Origin: Microbacterium murale
GTDB lineage: Bacteria > Actinomycetota > Actinomycetes > Actinomycetales > Microbacteriaceae
NCBI RefSeq assembly: GCF_030815955.1
Contig: NZ_JAUSXK010000001.1
Location: forward strand, 558,001-622,000
Length of the DNA stretch: 64,000 nucleotides
Reading direction: 5' to 3'
Shown here: positions 7,852-16,952 of the stretch, piece after piece
Layout of the letters: every line of letters begins with the position of its first letter
Position numbering within the stretch: position 1 is the stretch's first letter
Notes under the pieces: generated by a model
What the model was told of the DNA's origin: nothing
Seen by the model: the letters and a program-made list of their open reading frames with translations, nothing else
Database searches by the model: none
Made by a program: the position numbers and the translations under genes

Positions 7852-8373
7852 TCAGGATGCCGTACGCGAGCGATGGCGCCTGACCGCGGCACGGTTCGCA
7901 CACCGCACCGAGCAATAGCGCTGACGTCCGTTGCGGGTCACATCGACCACGACATTCGTGCAGGGCGCGGCGGCGCAACGGCACAGCCTACTCATCCCCC
8001 GGGTGACGAGATGCAGGGAGGTGCCGACGCTGATCACGGCCCGCAGCACAAACGGCAGCGCGTCGTTGCTGTCGCGATAGTGCAGGTGCCATCCCTCGCC
8101 GTTGTGGTCCACCAGTCGCGGATAAGCCGCCGCTGACGCCATCTGGTCGTTGAGCATGGCCGCTCGGTCCTCGTCGCGATCGCTGTCGACGATCAGCAGC
8201 CAGTCATCGATCACGTCGCGGCAGGCGGTGTGGTCGTCCACCCCATGGGCGAAATCCATCGTCATCCCGGCCTCGCGCGTGCGTTCGACGATGCCTTCGC
8301 GATGGGTCGGCCAGTCATTCGCAAGGGATGCCGCAAGAAGCACTGCGTACTCGCCGTAAGGGTTGAGATGCAT
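7852..8373 (-). CDS. ABATE/CGNR zinc-finger domain protein, probable transcription regulator
   Basis: Residues 1-125 match the ABATE domain, and residues 131-170 are a CGNR-type zinc finger, an architecture proposed for stress-linked regulators. Zinc ligands appear to be C133, C138, C154 and C158. The defining CGNR tetrapeptide is CANR here (158-161), followed by AAVRRHR. The 173-residue length is slightly short for the family. The gene is divergent from a small CxxC protein and convergent with the PfpI gene. Target genes are unknown. Confidence 0.82.
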   Translation of the reverse strand: MHLNPYGEYAVLLAASLANDWPTHREGIVERTREAGMTMDFAHGVDDHTACRDVIDDWLLIVDSDRDEDRAAMLNDQMASAAAYPRLVDHNGEGWHLHYRDSNDALPFVLRAVISVGTSLHLVTRGMSRLCRCAAAPCTNVVVDVTRNGRQRYCSVRCANRAAVRRHRSRTAS

Positions 8374-8398
8374 AAGAGCATTACATCATGCTGGAGCC

Positions 8399-8635
8399 AT
8401 GACCCGCCAGCACACTGCTTCCCTCCCCGTCCAGCCGGCCGCTTCCGCGGCGCACGAGCACGGCTGGACCGTCGAATCGCGGCATCCGACGAGCGAGGGC
8501 CTGGTGCTCTACGTGCGTTGCGGCCTGTGCGGCGTTCGCCGAGTCGATGTGCAGCTGACACCTCAGCTGCCACCGGAAGCGGTCAGTCGCGCGACGAGTG
8601 CCTCGGGATGCCGACCAGCTTCTCCGCGCCGGTGA
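8399..8635 (+). CDS. Small CxxC protein of unknown function
   Basis: This 78-residue protein has an Ala/Pro-rich start, then HGWTVESRHPTSEGLVLYVRCGLCGVRRVDV, broken here as HGWTVESRHPTSEG plus LVLYVRCGLCG. The RCGLCG pair looks like half of a zinc ribbon. I recall similar short Microbacterium proteins but no function. The ATG at 8399 lies 25 bp from the divergent CGNR start, so the two may share a regulatory region. The last 53 bp overlap the 3' end of the convergent yigZ gene, so the C-terminal residues are the least certain part. Confidence 0.55.
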   Translation: MTRQHTASLPVQPAASAAHEHGWTVESRHPTSEGLVLYVRCGLCGVRRVDVQLTPQLPPEAVSRATSASGCRPASPRR

Positions 8636-9248
8636 GCACCGGCCGCACGGAACCGCTGGAGGCCGCCGCCAGTTCGGCGGACAGCGCCGGCAGCTCCGAC
8701 GGCGGGGCCCACACCACGAACTCCGCCTTCGCGCGGTACACCGGGTCGCCGAGGAGGGCACCACGCGTGCGCACCCACTCGCGCAGCAGGTTGTCGTAGC
8801 GTCCGGCATCCGCATGCTCGACCGTGACCGCGACGGACGAGAGCATCCGTCGATCGACGATCGTCGCGAGCTCGAGCGCTTCCGAGACGGCAGAGGAGTA
8901 AGCGCGAACCAGGCCCCCGGCGCCGAGCTTGACACCACCGAAATACCGCGTGACCACCACGACGACATCGGTGAGCTCGCGGCGCAGCAGCACCTCCAGC
9001 ATCGGCACCCCCGCCGTGCCGGACGGTTCGCCGTCATCCGAGGAGCGCGCCTGATCGCCGAGGGCTCCCGTGACCTGGGCCGAGCAGTTGTGACGTGCAC
9101 CCCACGCCTCGTGCTTCACCGCCGCGATGACCCGATCCGCGTCCTCCGCAGACGCGACCGGCTCCGCGTGCGCGATGAATCGGGATTTCTTGATCACCAG
9201 TTCGTTGTCGACCGCCGCTGCGATCGTGGAGGGATATCGACGGGGCAC
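8583..9248 (-). CDS. YigZ/IMPACT family protein
   Basis: The protein has the IMPACT (UPF0029) fold seen in E. coli YigZ and eukaryotic IMPACT, linked to translation control, although the bacterial role is unclear. Typical motifs are KKSRFIAHAEP near 20-30, the DGEPSGTAG signature near 72-80, and VVTRYFGGVKLGAGGLVRAYS near 98-118. A C-terminal DUF1949-type domain follows. The 221 residues match the usual length. It heads a minus-strand group with the DUF1697 gene 6 bp upstream. Confidence 0.9.
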   Translation of the reverse strand: MPRRYPSTIAAAVDNELVIKKSRFIAHAEPVASAEDADRVIAAVKHEAWGARHNCSAQVTGALGDQARSSDDGEPSGTAGVPMLEVLLRRELTDVVVVVTRYFGGVKLGAGGLVRAYSSAVSEALELATIVDRRMLSSVAVTVEHADAGRYDNLLREWVRTRGALLGDPVYRAKAEFVVWAPPSELPALSAELAAASSGSVRPVLTGAEKLVGIPRHSSRD

Positions 9249-9254
9249 TGCAGA

Positions 9255-9788
9255 TCACGCGGTGAGTTCGACGAGCTTCCGCACGGTGCGCAGGTTGCGC
9301 GCCGTGCCTGCGACTCCGAGCGCCTTGTCCAGAGCCGCTTTCGTGAGCTTGGTGGCCTGCACCCCGAGTTCGCTGTAGGAGATCCAGAGATCGCTTGCCA
9401 CGAGCGCGATCCGCTCCCCCGGCACAAGGCGCTCCTCGAGCGCGACGACGCCTTCTCTCGCAGGCTCGCCCTCAAGGAACATCGCGTGCACCAGCCTCTC
9501 GACCCCGTCGTCGAAAGGCTGGGCGGCGAGCGATCCCGTGAGCTCGTCGTGCGTGCGTGCGATCACCGGGGTGTCGACGCCGAACTCCGTCGTGATCACC
9601 TCACGGACGCGCGCGCAGGATGCCACGGCATCAGCCGGTTGGTCGCAGACGATGTTGCCGCTGGCGATGTAAGTGGAAACGCCGACGAGATCGGTCTCGG
9701 ACGCGAGCACCTCGCGCAGACGCGCCATCGGTACGAGATTGCGCCCGCTGACGTTCACGGCACGCAGGAGCAGGACGCTACGGCTCAC
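9255..9788 (-). CDS. DUF1697 family protein
   Basis: This 177-residue protein matches DUF1697. It opens with LLLRAVNVSGRNLVPMARLR and then GVSTYIASGNIV, both typical, and ends with KTRxxxT-like residues ARNLRTVRKLVELT. Its function is not known, and it carries no catalytic motif I can assign. Its start overlaps the pncA stop by 4 bases (ATGA), so the two are probably co-translated. Confidence 0.85.
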   Translation of the reverse strand: MSRSVLLLRAVNVSGRNLVPMARLREVLASETDLVGVSTYIASGNIVCDQPADAVASCARVREVITTEFGVDTPVIARTHDELTGSLAAQPFDDGVERLVHAMFLEGEPAREGVVALEERLVPGERIALVASDLWISYSELGVQATKLTKAALDKALGVAGTARNLRTVRKLVELTA

Positions 9789-10396
9789 GCGTCGGCACTG
9801 TCAGGACCAGTGCCTTCCACCTGCGCGCTCTCGATCAGCTCCGCGCCGGCGTGGGCGAGCTCCGCGAGAGCTGCCGCACTCGAGTCCGCACCGACGCCTG
9901 CGACCAGATCCGTCAGCACACGAACGTGCACACCATGCGCGATCGCGTCGAGCGCGGTGGCCCGCACGCAGTGATCGGTCGCCAGCCCTACGATGTCGGC
10001 CGAGAGCACCCCGCGTGCGCTGAGCACAGCGGCCACGGTGGCGTCGTCGTCCGCGACGCCTTCGAACATCGAGTACGCGGGCTTGCCCTGCCCTTTTCGG
10101 ACGTGATGAGTCACGGCATCTGTGGCGAAGAGCTCGTCGTAGTCGGCCCCTGGTGTCCCTGCGACGCAATGCACGGGCCAGGTGCCCACGAAGTCAGGGT
10201 CATCGGCGAAGTGTCCGCCGTTGTCGCTGTCGGCGTCGTGCCAGTCGCGCGATGCCGCGATCACGTCGTAATCGCTCGCCCGGGTGGTCAGATACGCCGA
10301 AATTCCGGATGCCACGGCATCCCCGCCCTCGACAGCAAGCGCGCCGCCTTCGGTGAAATCGTTCTGCACGTCGACGATGAGGAGTGCCCTGGTCAT
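9785..10396 (-). CDS. pncA: Nicotinamidase/pyrazinamidase
   Basis: The enzyme hydrolyses nicotinamide to nicotinate for NAD recycling. The catalytic triad is visible as D9 (VDVQNDF), K101 (VRKGQGKP) and C143 (ATDHCV). Metal ligands D51, H53 and H62 sit in RDWHD and NGGHF, and H76 in WPVHC is conserved. I start at ATG 10396, giving 203 residues; the frame to 10414 adds six residues that are not family-like. A strong hairpin terminator belonging to the tRNA-Thr unit lies just upstream. Confidence 0.93.
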   Translation of the reverse strand: MTRALLIVDVQNDFTEGGALAVEGGDAVASGISAYLTTRASDYDVIAASRDWHDADSDNGGHFADDPDFVGTWPVHCVAGTPGADYDELFATDAVTHHVRKGQGKPAYSMFEGVADDDATVAAVLSARGVLSADIVGLATDHCVRATALDAIAHGVHVRVLTDLVAGVGADSSAAALAELAHAGAELIESAQVEGTGPDSADA

Positions 10397-10421
10397 GATC
10401 CGAGGGTACGCCAACGACGAA

Positions 10422-10450
10422 GCCCCGTGATGTTCTTCACATCACGGGGC
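10422..10450 (-). terminator. Terminator after tRNA-Thr
   Basis: A perfect 12-bp stem (10422-10433 with 10439-10450) has a 5-base loop. It lies 4 bp from the 3' end of tRNA-Thr. On the minus strand TTCGTCGTT follows, a modest T-tract. Confidence 0.75.
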
Positions 10451-10453
10451 CAG

Positions 10454-10529
10454 TGGAGCCGCCTGTCAGAATCGAACTGACGACCTTTTCATTACGAGTG
10501 AAATGCTCTGCCGACTGAGCTAAGGCGGC
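10454..10529 (-). tRNA. tRNA-Thr (anticodon CGT)
   Basis: On the minus strand the gene reads gccgcct at the 5' end and aggcggc at the 3' end, a full 7-bp acceptor stem, then T and an encoded CCA. The D-arm tagctcagtcggcagagc and T-arm gtcag-ttcgatt-ctgac are canonical. The anticodon stem tttca/tgaaa encloses ctCGTaa, giving CGT for threonine codon ACG. Confidence 0.95.
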
Positions 10530-10609
10530 GTGCGCTGCGAGAGCGGCACGATCAACGATATTACCCTGTTGAAGCCGCCACCGCGAACCGACGCCTCGGC
10601 ACGGTCGGA

Positions 10610-12178
10610 TCAGCTGCATTCGAGGTCAGCTTCAGGAACGACGTCGTCGAGGAAGTACGCCTCGACAGCCTCATCCACGCAGGTGTTCCCCTTGTTGTAC
10701 CCGGTGTGGCCCTCTCCGACACGGGTGATGAGTACGCCCTCCTCGAGCTGCTCGGCGAGCGAGACCGACCACTCGTACGGAGTTGCCGGGTCGTTCGTCG
10801 TGCCGACCACGAGGATCGGACCTGCGCCTTCGGCATGGATCTCGCCACGCGTGCCGGTCGGAGGGTACGGCCAGACGGCACAGGTGTCAGGGCCGCTCCA
10901 GTACGGGGCGATCGTCGGCGCTCCGGCCTCGACCTTCGCCATCATGGCATCCTCAGCGGCCTGATCGTCTTCCAGCGGGTAGTCCATGCAGTTGTACGCG
11001 GTGAAAGCCTCGCTGGAGTTGTCCAGGTAGGTGCCATCCTCGCGACCGTTGTAGAAGTCCGCGAGGTAGAACGCGCTGTACGGGTCACCCTGCAGCGCCT
11101 CGTCGAGCGCCTGTGTGAGGAACTCCCAGCTGTCCTCGGAATAGAGCGCGGCGATGATGGCGGTCATCAGCGAATCGGCGCCGAGCATGCGTCCGTCGTC
11201 GTTCTTGAGCGGCGTGCGGTCCACGCTCGCGAGCAGCGCGCCGAGGTCTGCCATGGCTTCGTCGACCGTGCCGTTGAAAGGGCAGGAGCCCGAGTCCAGG
11301 CAGTCCTGCATGTAGGCGCGCAGCGCTGCCTCGAATCCGATGGCCTGGGTGGCGCCGACGTCGAGGCCGGGAACAGCCGGGTCGATCGCGCCGTCCAGCA
11401 CGAGACGACCGGCCTTCTCCGGGTACAGCTCAGCGTACGTCGCGCCGAGGAAGGTGCCGTAGGAGTAGCCGAGGTAGTTCAGCTGCTTGTCGCCGAGCAC
11501 CGCGCGGATCAGATCCATGTCACGCGCCGAGTTCACCGTGGTGACGAACGGCAGAATGCCTGCGCTGTTCGCCTCACAGGCATCCGCGAACGCCTGATCG
11601 GCCGTGGTGAGCTCGGCCTCCCACGCGTCGGTTCCCCGCGCTGCCGTCGGGATGTCGTAGAGGTACTTGTCCATGTTCGCGGCGTCGAAGCACTGCACGG
11701 CGGTGGAGTCGCCGACCCCGCGCGGGTCGAAGCCGATCACGTCGTAGTTCTTGATCAGATCGGCGCCGACCCCGTAGTCGAGGCTGTCGAGGATGAAGTC
11801 ACGCCCACTGCCACCGGGGCCGCCGGGGTTGGTCAGCAGCGACCCCATCGGCGAACCGGTCGCCTGGTGCCGGACGACCGAGAGCTCTATCGTCGCCCCG
11901 TCCGATGGGTTCTCCCAGTCCAGCGGAGCGGTCACGTATGCACAGTCGAATCCTGCGGCTCCGCCGTCGCACTCGGCCCACTCCAACGTCTGCTCGTAGA
12001 AGGGCAGCAACTCTGCCGAGACGCCCTCGGTGTCCGGCTCGTTCGTCGTGGACGGCCTCGGCTCGGCGCCTTCCGGGATCAACGAGTACAGGCATCCGCT
12101 GAGCATCATGGATGCCGCGGCGATACCCGCTGTGATCGCGACGATGCGTCGCACACGAGAAGTCTGTCGAGTGGTCAC
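10610..12178 (-). CDS. Exported alpha/beta-hydrolase lipoprotein, tripeptidyl aminopeptidase-like
   Basis: This is a secreted serine peptidase of the TAP/SlpD group found in actinobacteria, which removes tripeptides from the N-termini of peptides. The signal peptide ends in lipobox LSGC with C29. The oxyanion region is NPGGPGGSG at 117-125. The nucleophile is S239 in GYSYGTFLG. The acid is probably the D in TTNDPATPY and the base the H in GEGHTGYN near the C-terminus. The C-terminal TAP-like domain is present, and 522 residues is normal. The stop of holB overlaps its start by 4 bases (ATGA), an odd coupling of an exported protease to a replication gene. Confidence 0.9.
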   Translation of the reverse strand: MTTRQTSRVRRIVAITAGIAAASMMLSGCLYSLIPEGAEPRPSTTNEPDTEGVSAELLPFYEQTLEWAECDGGAAGFDCAYVTAPLDWENPSDGATIELSVVRHQATGSPMGSLLTNPGGPGGSGRDFILDSLDYGVGADLIKNYDVIGFDPRGVGDSTAVQCFDAANMDKYLYDIPTAARGTDAWEAELTTADQAFADACEANSAGILPFVTTVNSARDMDLIRAVLGDKQLNYLGYSYGTFLGATYAELYPEKAGRLVLDGAIDPAVPGLDVGATQAIGFEAALRAYMQDCLDSGSCPFNGTVDEAMADLGALLASVDRTPLKNDDGRMLGADSLMTAIIAALYSEDSWEFLTQALDEALQGDPYSAFYLADFYNGREDGTYLDNSSEAFTAYNCMDYPLEDDQAAEDAMMAKVEAGAPTIAPYWSGPDTCAVWPYPPTGTRGEIHAEGAGPILVVGTTNDPATPYEWSVSLAEQLEEGVLITRVGEGHTGYNKGNTCVDEAVEAYFLDDVVPEADLECS

Positions 12179-13335
12179 GGTTTCCTCCCGCTCGCGACAG
12201 TCACGAGCAAACTCTCGAGGGCGAGCGTCGGAGCGACGTTGCGCTCCAGGGCTTCCCTGGTCTCGGCAAGATGATCAAGAACCACCAGCGTACGTGTCAC
12301 CGGCCATGCCTGAGCCATGGCACTCAGATCGTCACGCAATTCCCGGTTTATGAGGTCGTCGCCGCGGCCGTACTGCAGCATCACGACATCGCGGAACATC
12401 GACTGCAGGTCGGTGAGCACCCGATCGATACCGTCGCGCAGACTTCGGGTCGCGCGCTTCTTCTGGTCGTCTTCCAACGCTGATATCTGTGAGCGGAGTG
12501 CCGGTGGGACCGCCTGCCCTTCTGCGATGCCGACGGTGCGCAGCAGGCTCGAGCGTTCGGCCGCATCGCGCTCGGCCGTCAGGGCCTTGGCGTCGTCGGT
12601 CGCAGCCTGGATGATGTGTCCTGCCACCTCCACGGCGCTGCCGACACCGCGCACTCCGAGTACGGAGCGCAGCGTGGTGTCGCGTCTGCGCCGTGCGGCG
12701 TCGTCGGTGGCCAGGCGCTGCGCCATGCCGATGTGACGCTGAGAATGCCGGGCGGCCTGCTCTGCCGTGACTTCGTCGGCGCCCGTGCGCTGCACGATCA
12801 GGCGCGCGACATCGTCGACGTCGGGTTCCCGCAGCCGCAGGGGCCGCACCCGCGAGCGGATCGTGGGCAGCAGATCGGCCTCGCTCGGGGCGCAGAGGAT
12901 CCAGACGGTGTTCTCCGGCGGCTCCTCGAGGGCCTTCAGCAGCACGTTCGAGGTGCGCTCGACCATGCGGTCGGCGTCTTCCACGACGATGACGCGGTAG
13001 CGGCCGGCTGACGGAGCGAAGTACGAGCGCTCGACCAGCGATCTCGCCTCTTTGATGGTGATGATGACCTTGTCGGTTCGCAGCGCAGTGACGTCTGGAT
13101 GCGTGCCCGCGAGAACCTGCCGCATCGTGTGCTCGTCGTCGGGGCTGTCGGCGATGAGTGCCGCCGCGAACGCGTACGCGAGGGTGGACCGCCCGGATCC
13201 GGGAGGGCCGGTGATCAGCCAGGCATGAGAGAGCGCGGCGGGATCGGATGCTGCGGTGCGCAGGGCGTCGACCGCGTCATCCTGCCCCCAGACGTCCGTC
13301 CACGGGAACGGGGCGAGCGAGGCGGCAGATGGCAT
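12175..13335 (-). CDS. holB: DNA polymerase III subunit delta'
   Basis: This AAA+ subunit belongs to the clamp loader that places the sliding clamp with DnaX and delta. The P-loop-like GPPGSGRS is at 43-50. VVEDADRM and LLKALEEPPENTVWILC follow, then the sensor-1 region with TIRSRVR. The 386 residues are longer than the E. coli protein but normal for actinobacteria. It lies downstream of tmk, as in many bacteria, and is coupled to the downstream protease gene by ATGA. Confidence 0.93.
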   Translation of the reverse strand: MPSAASLAPFPWTDVWGQDDAVDALRTAASDPAALSHAWLITGPPGSGRSTLAYAFAAALIADSPDDEHTMRQVLAGTHPDVTALRTDKVIITIKEARSLVERSYFAPSAGRYRVIVVEDADRMVERTSNVLLKALEEPPENTVWILCAPSEADLLPTIRSRVRPLRLREPDVDDVARLIVQRTGADEVTAEQAARHSQRHIGMAQRLATDDAARRRRDTTLRSVLGVRGVGSAVEVAGHIIQAATDDAKALTAERDAAERSSLLRTVGIAEGQAVPPALRSQISALEDDQKKRATRSLRDGIDRVLTDLQSMFRDVVMLQYGRGDDLINRELRDDLSAMAQAWPVTRTLVVLDHLAETREALERNVAPTLALESLLVTVASGRKP

Positions 13336-13408
13336 GGACTCAGCCTAACCGGGGCATCCGACGCGCCCGCGCGCCGTCGAGCGCTTCGCTCTGATGGTGA
13401 GGACGCAC

Positions 13409-14035
13409 TCAGACGAGAGCCGCGACTCGGGCACGGATGCCGGCGGCGATGACCTCGGGGGCCTGCGCGGCATCCAGCACCAGGAAGCGCTCGGGCTCCG
13501 CAGCGGCGAGCGCGAGGAACGACTCCCGCACGCGGGTGTGGAACTCGGCCTTCTCGGACTCCAGCCGATCGAACGGCTTGTCTGCAGAATCAAGACGGGT
13601 CCTGGCGGTCGCCGCGTCAAGATCGAGCAGCAGCGTCAAATCAGGCAATGCTCCCTCGGCCGCCCACAGCGACAGCTCGCGCACTTCGGTGGCATCGAGC
13701 ACGCGTCCGGCACCCTGGTAGGCGACGGAGGAATCGAGGTAGCGATCCTGCAGCACGATCTCTCCACGCTCGAGCGCCGGCCTCACAACCGTGGCGACGT
13801 GGTGCGCGCGGTCGGCCGCGTACAGCAGCGCCTCGGCACGCGGGGCGATATCGCCCCTGTGGTGCAGCACGATGTCGCGGATCAGGTGACCGACCTCGCT
13901 GCCACCCGGCTCTCTTGTGCGCAGCACAGTGTGCCCAGCATCCGTCAGCCACTTCTCCAGCAGTTCAGCTTGAGTCGTCTTCCCCGAGCCGTCGCCGCCC
14001 TCGAGCGTGATCCACACTCCTGAGCGCGCAGTCAC
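13409..14035 (-). CDS. tmk: Thymidylate kinase
   Basis: The enzyme phosphorylates dTMP to dTDP. The P-loop GGDGSGKTT is at 13-21, the dTMP-binding DRYLDSSVAYQG motif is near 97-108, and the LID region follows. The 208-residue length is typical. It follows topA by 8 bp on the same strand and precedes holB, so topA, tmk, holB and the protease probably form one transcript. Confidence 0.95.
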   Translation of the reverse strand: MTARSGVWITLEGGDGSGKTTQAELLEKWLTDAGHTVLRTREPGGSEVGHLIRDIVLHHRGDIAPRAEALLYAADRAHHVATVVRPALERGEIVLQDRYLDSSVAYQGAGRVLDATEVRELSLWAAEGALPDLTLLLDLDAATARTRLDSADKPFDRLESEKAEFHTRVRESFLALAAAEPERFLVLDAAQAPEVIAAGIRARVAALV

Positions 14036-14043
14036 GGGCGCGC

Positions 14044-16875
14044 CTACTTCTTCGCCGCGTTCGCGGCGCGGGTCGCTGCAGCCTTCTTCGCCGCGGCCGA
14101 ACGTGCGGCGGCCTTCTCCTCGTCGGTCTTCGCGGCCGGCTTCTTCACAGCGGATTTCTTGGCGGGTGCCTTCTTCGCCGCGGTCTTCTTGGCAGGCGCC
14201 TTCTTGGCAGGAGCCTTCTTCGCTGCGCCCCGTTTCGGAGCCGGGCCCTTGGCGCGCTTGTCCGCGAGCATCTGCACCGCGATCTCGAAGGTGATCTCCT
14301 CGGGCTTCTGACCACGCGGGATCGTGACATTCGTCTCACCGTCCGTGACGTAGGCGCCGAAGCGTCCATCCCGGATGCGGATCGGCTTGCCGCTGACCGG
14401 ATCGGCGTCGAACTCCGCGAGTGCGCTGGACGCACGGCGGGAGCCGGCTCCGTACTTGGGCTGCGCGTAGATGGCGAGAGCCTGTTCCAGGGTCACATCG
14501 AAGATCTGCTGCTCGCTCTCGAGCGAGCGCGAGTCCGTGCCCTTCTTCAGGTACGGCCCGTAGCGGCCGTTCTGAGCGGTGATCTCGTCGCCTGTCTCGG
14601 GATCCGCGCCGACGACGCGTGGCAGGCTCAGCAGTGTCAGTGCGGTGTCGAGCTCGATGTCGTCCACGGACATCGAACGGAAGAGGGAGGCCGTACGCGG
14701 TTTGGGCGCATCCTTCTTGGCCGTCTTCTTCTTCGGCTTGTCCACGACCTCGCCGGTGGCCTCATCGACCGCGACGTCCTCCTCCGGGAGGTTCTCCTGC
14801 ACGTAGGGGCCGTACCGGCCGTCCTTCACGACGATAATCCGACCGTTCTCCGGGTTCTCGCCGAGAACACGATCACCGGCGACGGGTGCGTCGATGAGCT
14901 CCTGCGCTTTCGCTGCAGTCAGCTCGTCGGGTGCCAGCTCTTCCGGAACGTTGACGATGCGCGGCTTCGCCTCGGGGTTCGCAGTGTCAGCCACCTCGAG
15001 GTATGGGCCGTACTTGCCGAAGCGAAGCGTCGCGGTGTCGGTGATGGGCGTCGAGTTGAGCGCACGTGCGTCGATCTCGCCGAGATTGTCGACGACCTGA
15101 CGCAGACCTACCTGCGCATCGGAGCCGAAGTAGAACGACTTCAGCCATTCGACGCGCTTCTGCTCACCGCGCGCGATGGCATCGAGGTCATCCTCGAGAG
15201 CGGCGGTGAAGTCGTAGTCGATCAGGTCGGCGAAGTGCTCTTCGAGCAGCCGGACGACGCTGAACGCCATCCACGTCGGCACGAGCGCCTGACCGCGCTT
15301 GGTGGCATAACCGCGATCGATCACGGTGCCGATGATGCTGGCGAACGTCGAGGGGCGGCCGATGCCGTGCTCTTCCAGCGCCTTGACCAGCGAAGCCTCG
15401 GTGAAGCGCGGCTTCGGGGTCGTCTTGTGACCTTTCGCCTCAGCATCCGACATCGCGAGCTCGTCGCCGACAGCGACGGCGGGCAACGACTGATTCGAGT
15501 CCGCGTCGGCGTCGCCGCGCTTCTCATCACGGCCCTCTTCGTAAGCCTCGAGGAAGCCCTTGAAGGTGTAGACGGTGCCGGATGCCGTGAACTCGGCGAC
15601 CTGGCCGGCGGCGTCGACCGACACTGTGACCGTGGTCGTCTCGTACTTCGCATCGGCCATCTGGCTGGCGACGGTGCGCTTCCAGATGAGGTCGTAGACG
15701 CGCAGTTCTTCGCGGTCGAGCTCGCCCGAGACAGAGGCGGGCTTGCGGAAGTTCTCCCCCGATGGGCGGATCGCCTCGTGCGCCTCCTGAGCGTTCTTGC
15801 TCTTGGACTTGTACACGCGGGGCTTCAGCGGCACGGCCTTGTCGCCGTAGAGCGCGACCGCCTGGCTCCGTGCGGCCTGCACCGCCTGGGTGCTCAGAGC
15901 CACGGAGTCGGTACGCATATAGGTGATGAAGCCCTTTTCGTACAGGCGCTGGGCGACGCTCATCGCCTGCTTCGCACTCATCGAGAGCTTGCGGCCTGCC
16001 TCCTGCTGCAGCGTCGACGTGGTGAACGGCGCATAGGGGCTGCGGGTGCCCGGCTTCGCCTCGACCTTCGTGACGGTGCCGGCGCCTGTGGCGTCGACGG
16101 CGTGCGCCAGGGCAAGAGCCTTCTTCTCATCGAGGACGACGACGGCCTTCTTCAGCGAGCCGGTGTCATCGAAGTCGGTGCCCCGAGCGAGCTGGCCGCC
16201 GTCGACGCGAACCAGGCGCACCTTGAAGGCGGTGCCGGTCGCGGAGGCGGATGCTTCGACGTCCCAGTAGTCGGCCGAGACGAACGCCATGCGCTCGCGC
16301 TCGCGCTCGACGATCATCCGAGTGGCGGCGGACTGGACCCGCCCGGCCGAGAGGCCGGTCTTGACCTTGTACCAGAGCACCGGCGAGACATCCCAGCCAT
16401 AGAGCCGGTCGAGGATACGGCGGGTCTCCTGCGCGTCGACGAGAGCGAGATCGAGCTCACGCGTGTTGCCGATGGCCGCCTGGATCGCGTCCTTGGTGAT
16501 CTCATGGAACACCATGCGCTTGACGGGGACCTTCGGCTTCAGCGTCTCCAGCAGATGCCAGGCGATCGCCTCGCCTTCGCGATCCTCATCAGTGGCCAGC
16601 AGGAGTTCGCCGGCGTTCTTCAGCGCACGCTTGAGTTCGGCGACCGTCTTCGTCTTCCGATCCGAGACGACGTAGTACGGATCGAAGCCGTTGTCGACGT
16701 CGATCGAGTACTTCCCGTATGCGGCCTTGTCAGCCGCGGGGATGTCCTTCTTGTCAGCGAGGTCGCGAATATGGCCGACAGAGCTGAGCACCTCGTAGTC
16801 ATCACCGAGGTACCCCTGAATCGACCTCATCTTCGTCGGAGACTCGACGATGACGAGCTTCTTGCCTTCAGCCAA
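14044..16875 (-). CDS. topA: DNA topoisomerase I
   Basis: The enzyme relaxes negative supercoils by single-strand passage. The TOPRIM domain shows LVIVESPTK and the DEDREGEAIAWHL acidic motif, and the active tyrosine is in ITYMRTDS at about residue 319-320, the same number as in E. coli. Several C-terminal GRYGPY/GRFGAY repeats replace the zinc fingers, as usual in actinobacteria. The tail is rich in Lys-Lys-Ala-Pro repeats that bind DNA. I choose the TTG at 16875 (LAEGKKLVIVESP), with GAAAGGA upstream, over an ATG at 16926 whose extra residues are not family-like. This gives 943 residues. Confidence 0.95.
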   Translation of the reverse strand: MAEGKKLVIVESPTKMRSIQGYLGDDYEVLSSVGHIRDLADKKDIPAADKAAYGKYSIDVDNGFDPYYVVSDRKTKTVAELKRALKNAGELLLATDEDREGEAIAWHLLETLKPKVPVKRMVFHEITKDAIQAAIGNTRELDLALVDAQETRRILDRLYGWDVSPVLWYKVKTGLSAGRVQSAATRMIVERERERMAFVSADYWDVEASASATGTAFKVRLVRVDGGQLARGTDFDDTGSLKKAVVVLDEKKALALAHAVDATGAGTVTKVEAKPGTRSPYAPFTTSTLQQEAGRKLSMSAKQAMSVAQRLYEKGFITYMRTDSVALSTQAVQAARSQAVALYGDKAVPLKPRVYKSKSKNAQEAHEAIRPSGENFRKPASVSGELDREELRVYDLIWKRTVASQMADAKYETTTVTVSVDAAGQVAEFTASGTVYTFKGFLEAYEEGRDEKRGDADADSNQSLPAVAVGDELAMSDAEAKGHKTTPKPRFTEASLVKALEEHGIGRPSTFASIIGTVIDRGYATKRGQALVPTWMAFSVVRLLEEHFADLIDYDFTAALEDDLDAIARGEQKRVEWLKSFYFGSDAQVGLRQVVDNLGEIDARALNSTPITDTATLRFGKYGPYLEVADTANPEAKPRIVNVPEELAPDELTAAKAQELIDAPVAGDRVLGENPENGRIIVVKDGRYGPYVQENLPEEDVAVDEATGEVVDKPKKKTAKKDAPKPRTASLFRSMSVDDIELDTALTLLSLPRVVGADPETGDEITAQNGRYGPYLKKGTDSRSLESEQQIFDVTLEQALAIYAQPKYGAGSRRASSALAEFDADPVSGKPIRIRDGRFGAYVTDGETNVTIPRGQKPEEITFEIAVQMLADKRAKGPAPKRGAAKKAPAKKAPAKKTAAKKAPAKKSAVKKPAAKTDEEKAAARSAAAKKAAATRAANAAKK

Positions 16876-16952
16876 GGGTGCGTCCTTTCTTCGAAGCACA
16901 CCATACACACCACTGTCGTGGTGCATTCACAGCGGAGCCGTGGGTGGAGCCG

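Noticed and set aside
16876..16926. ATG start 17 codons before the chosen topA start
   Set aside because: The extra residues are not family-like, and the TTG with GAAAGGA upstream begins the conserved VESPTK domain.
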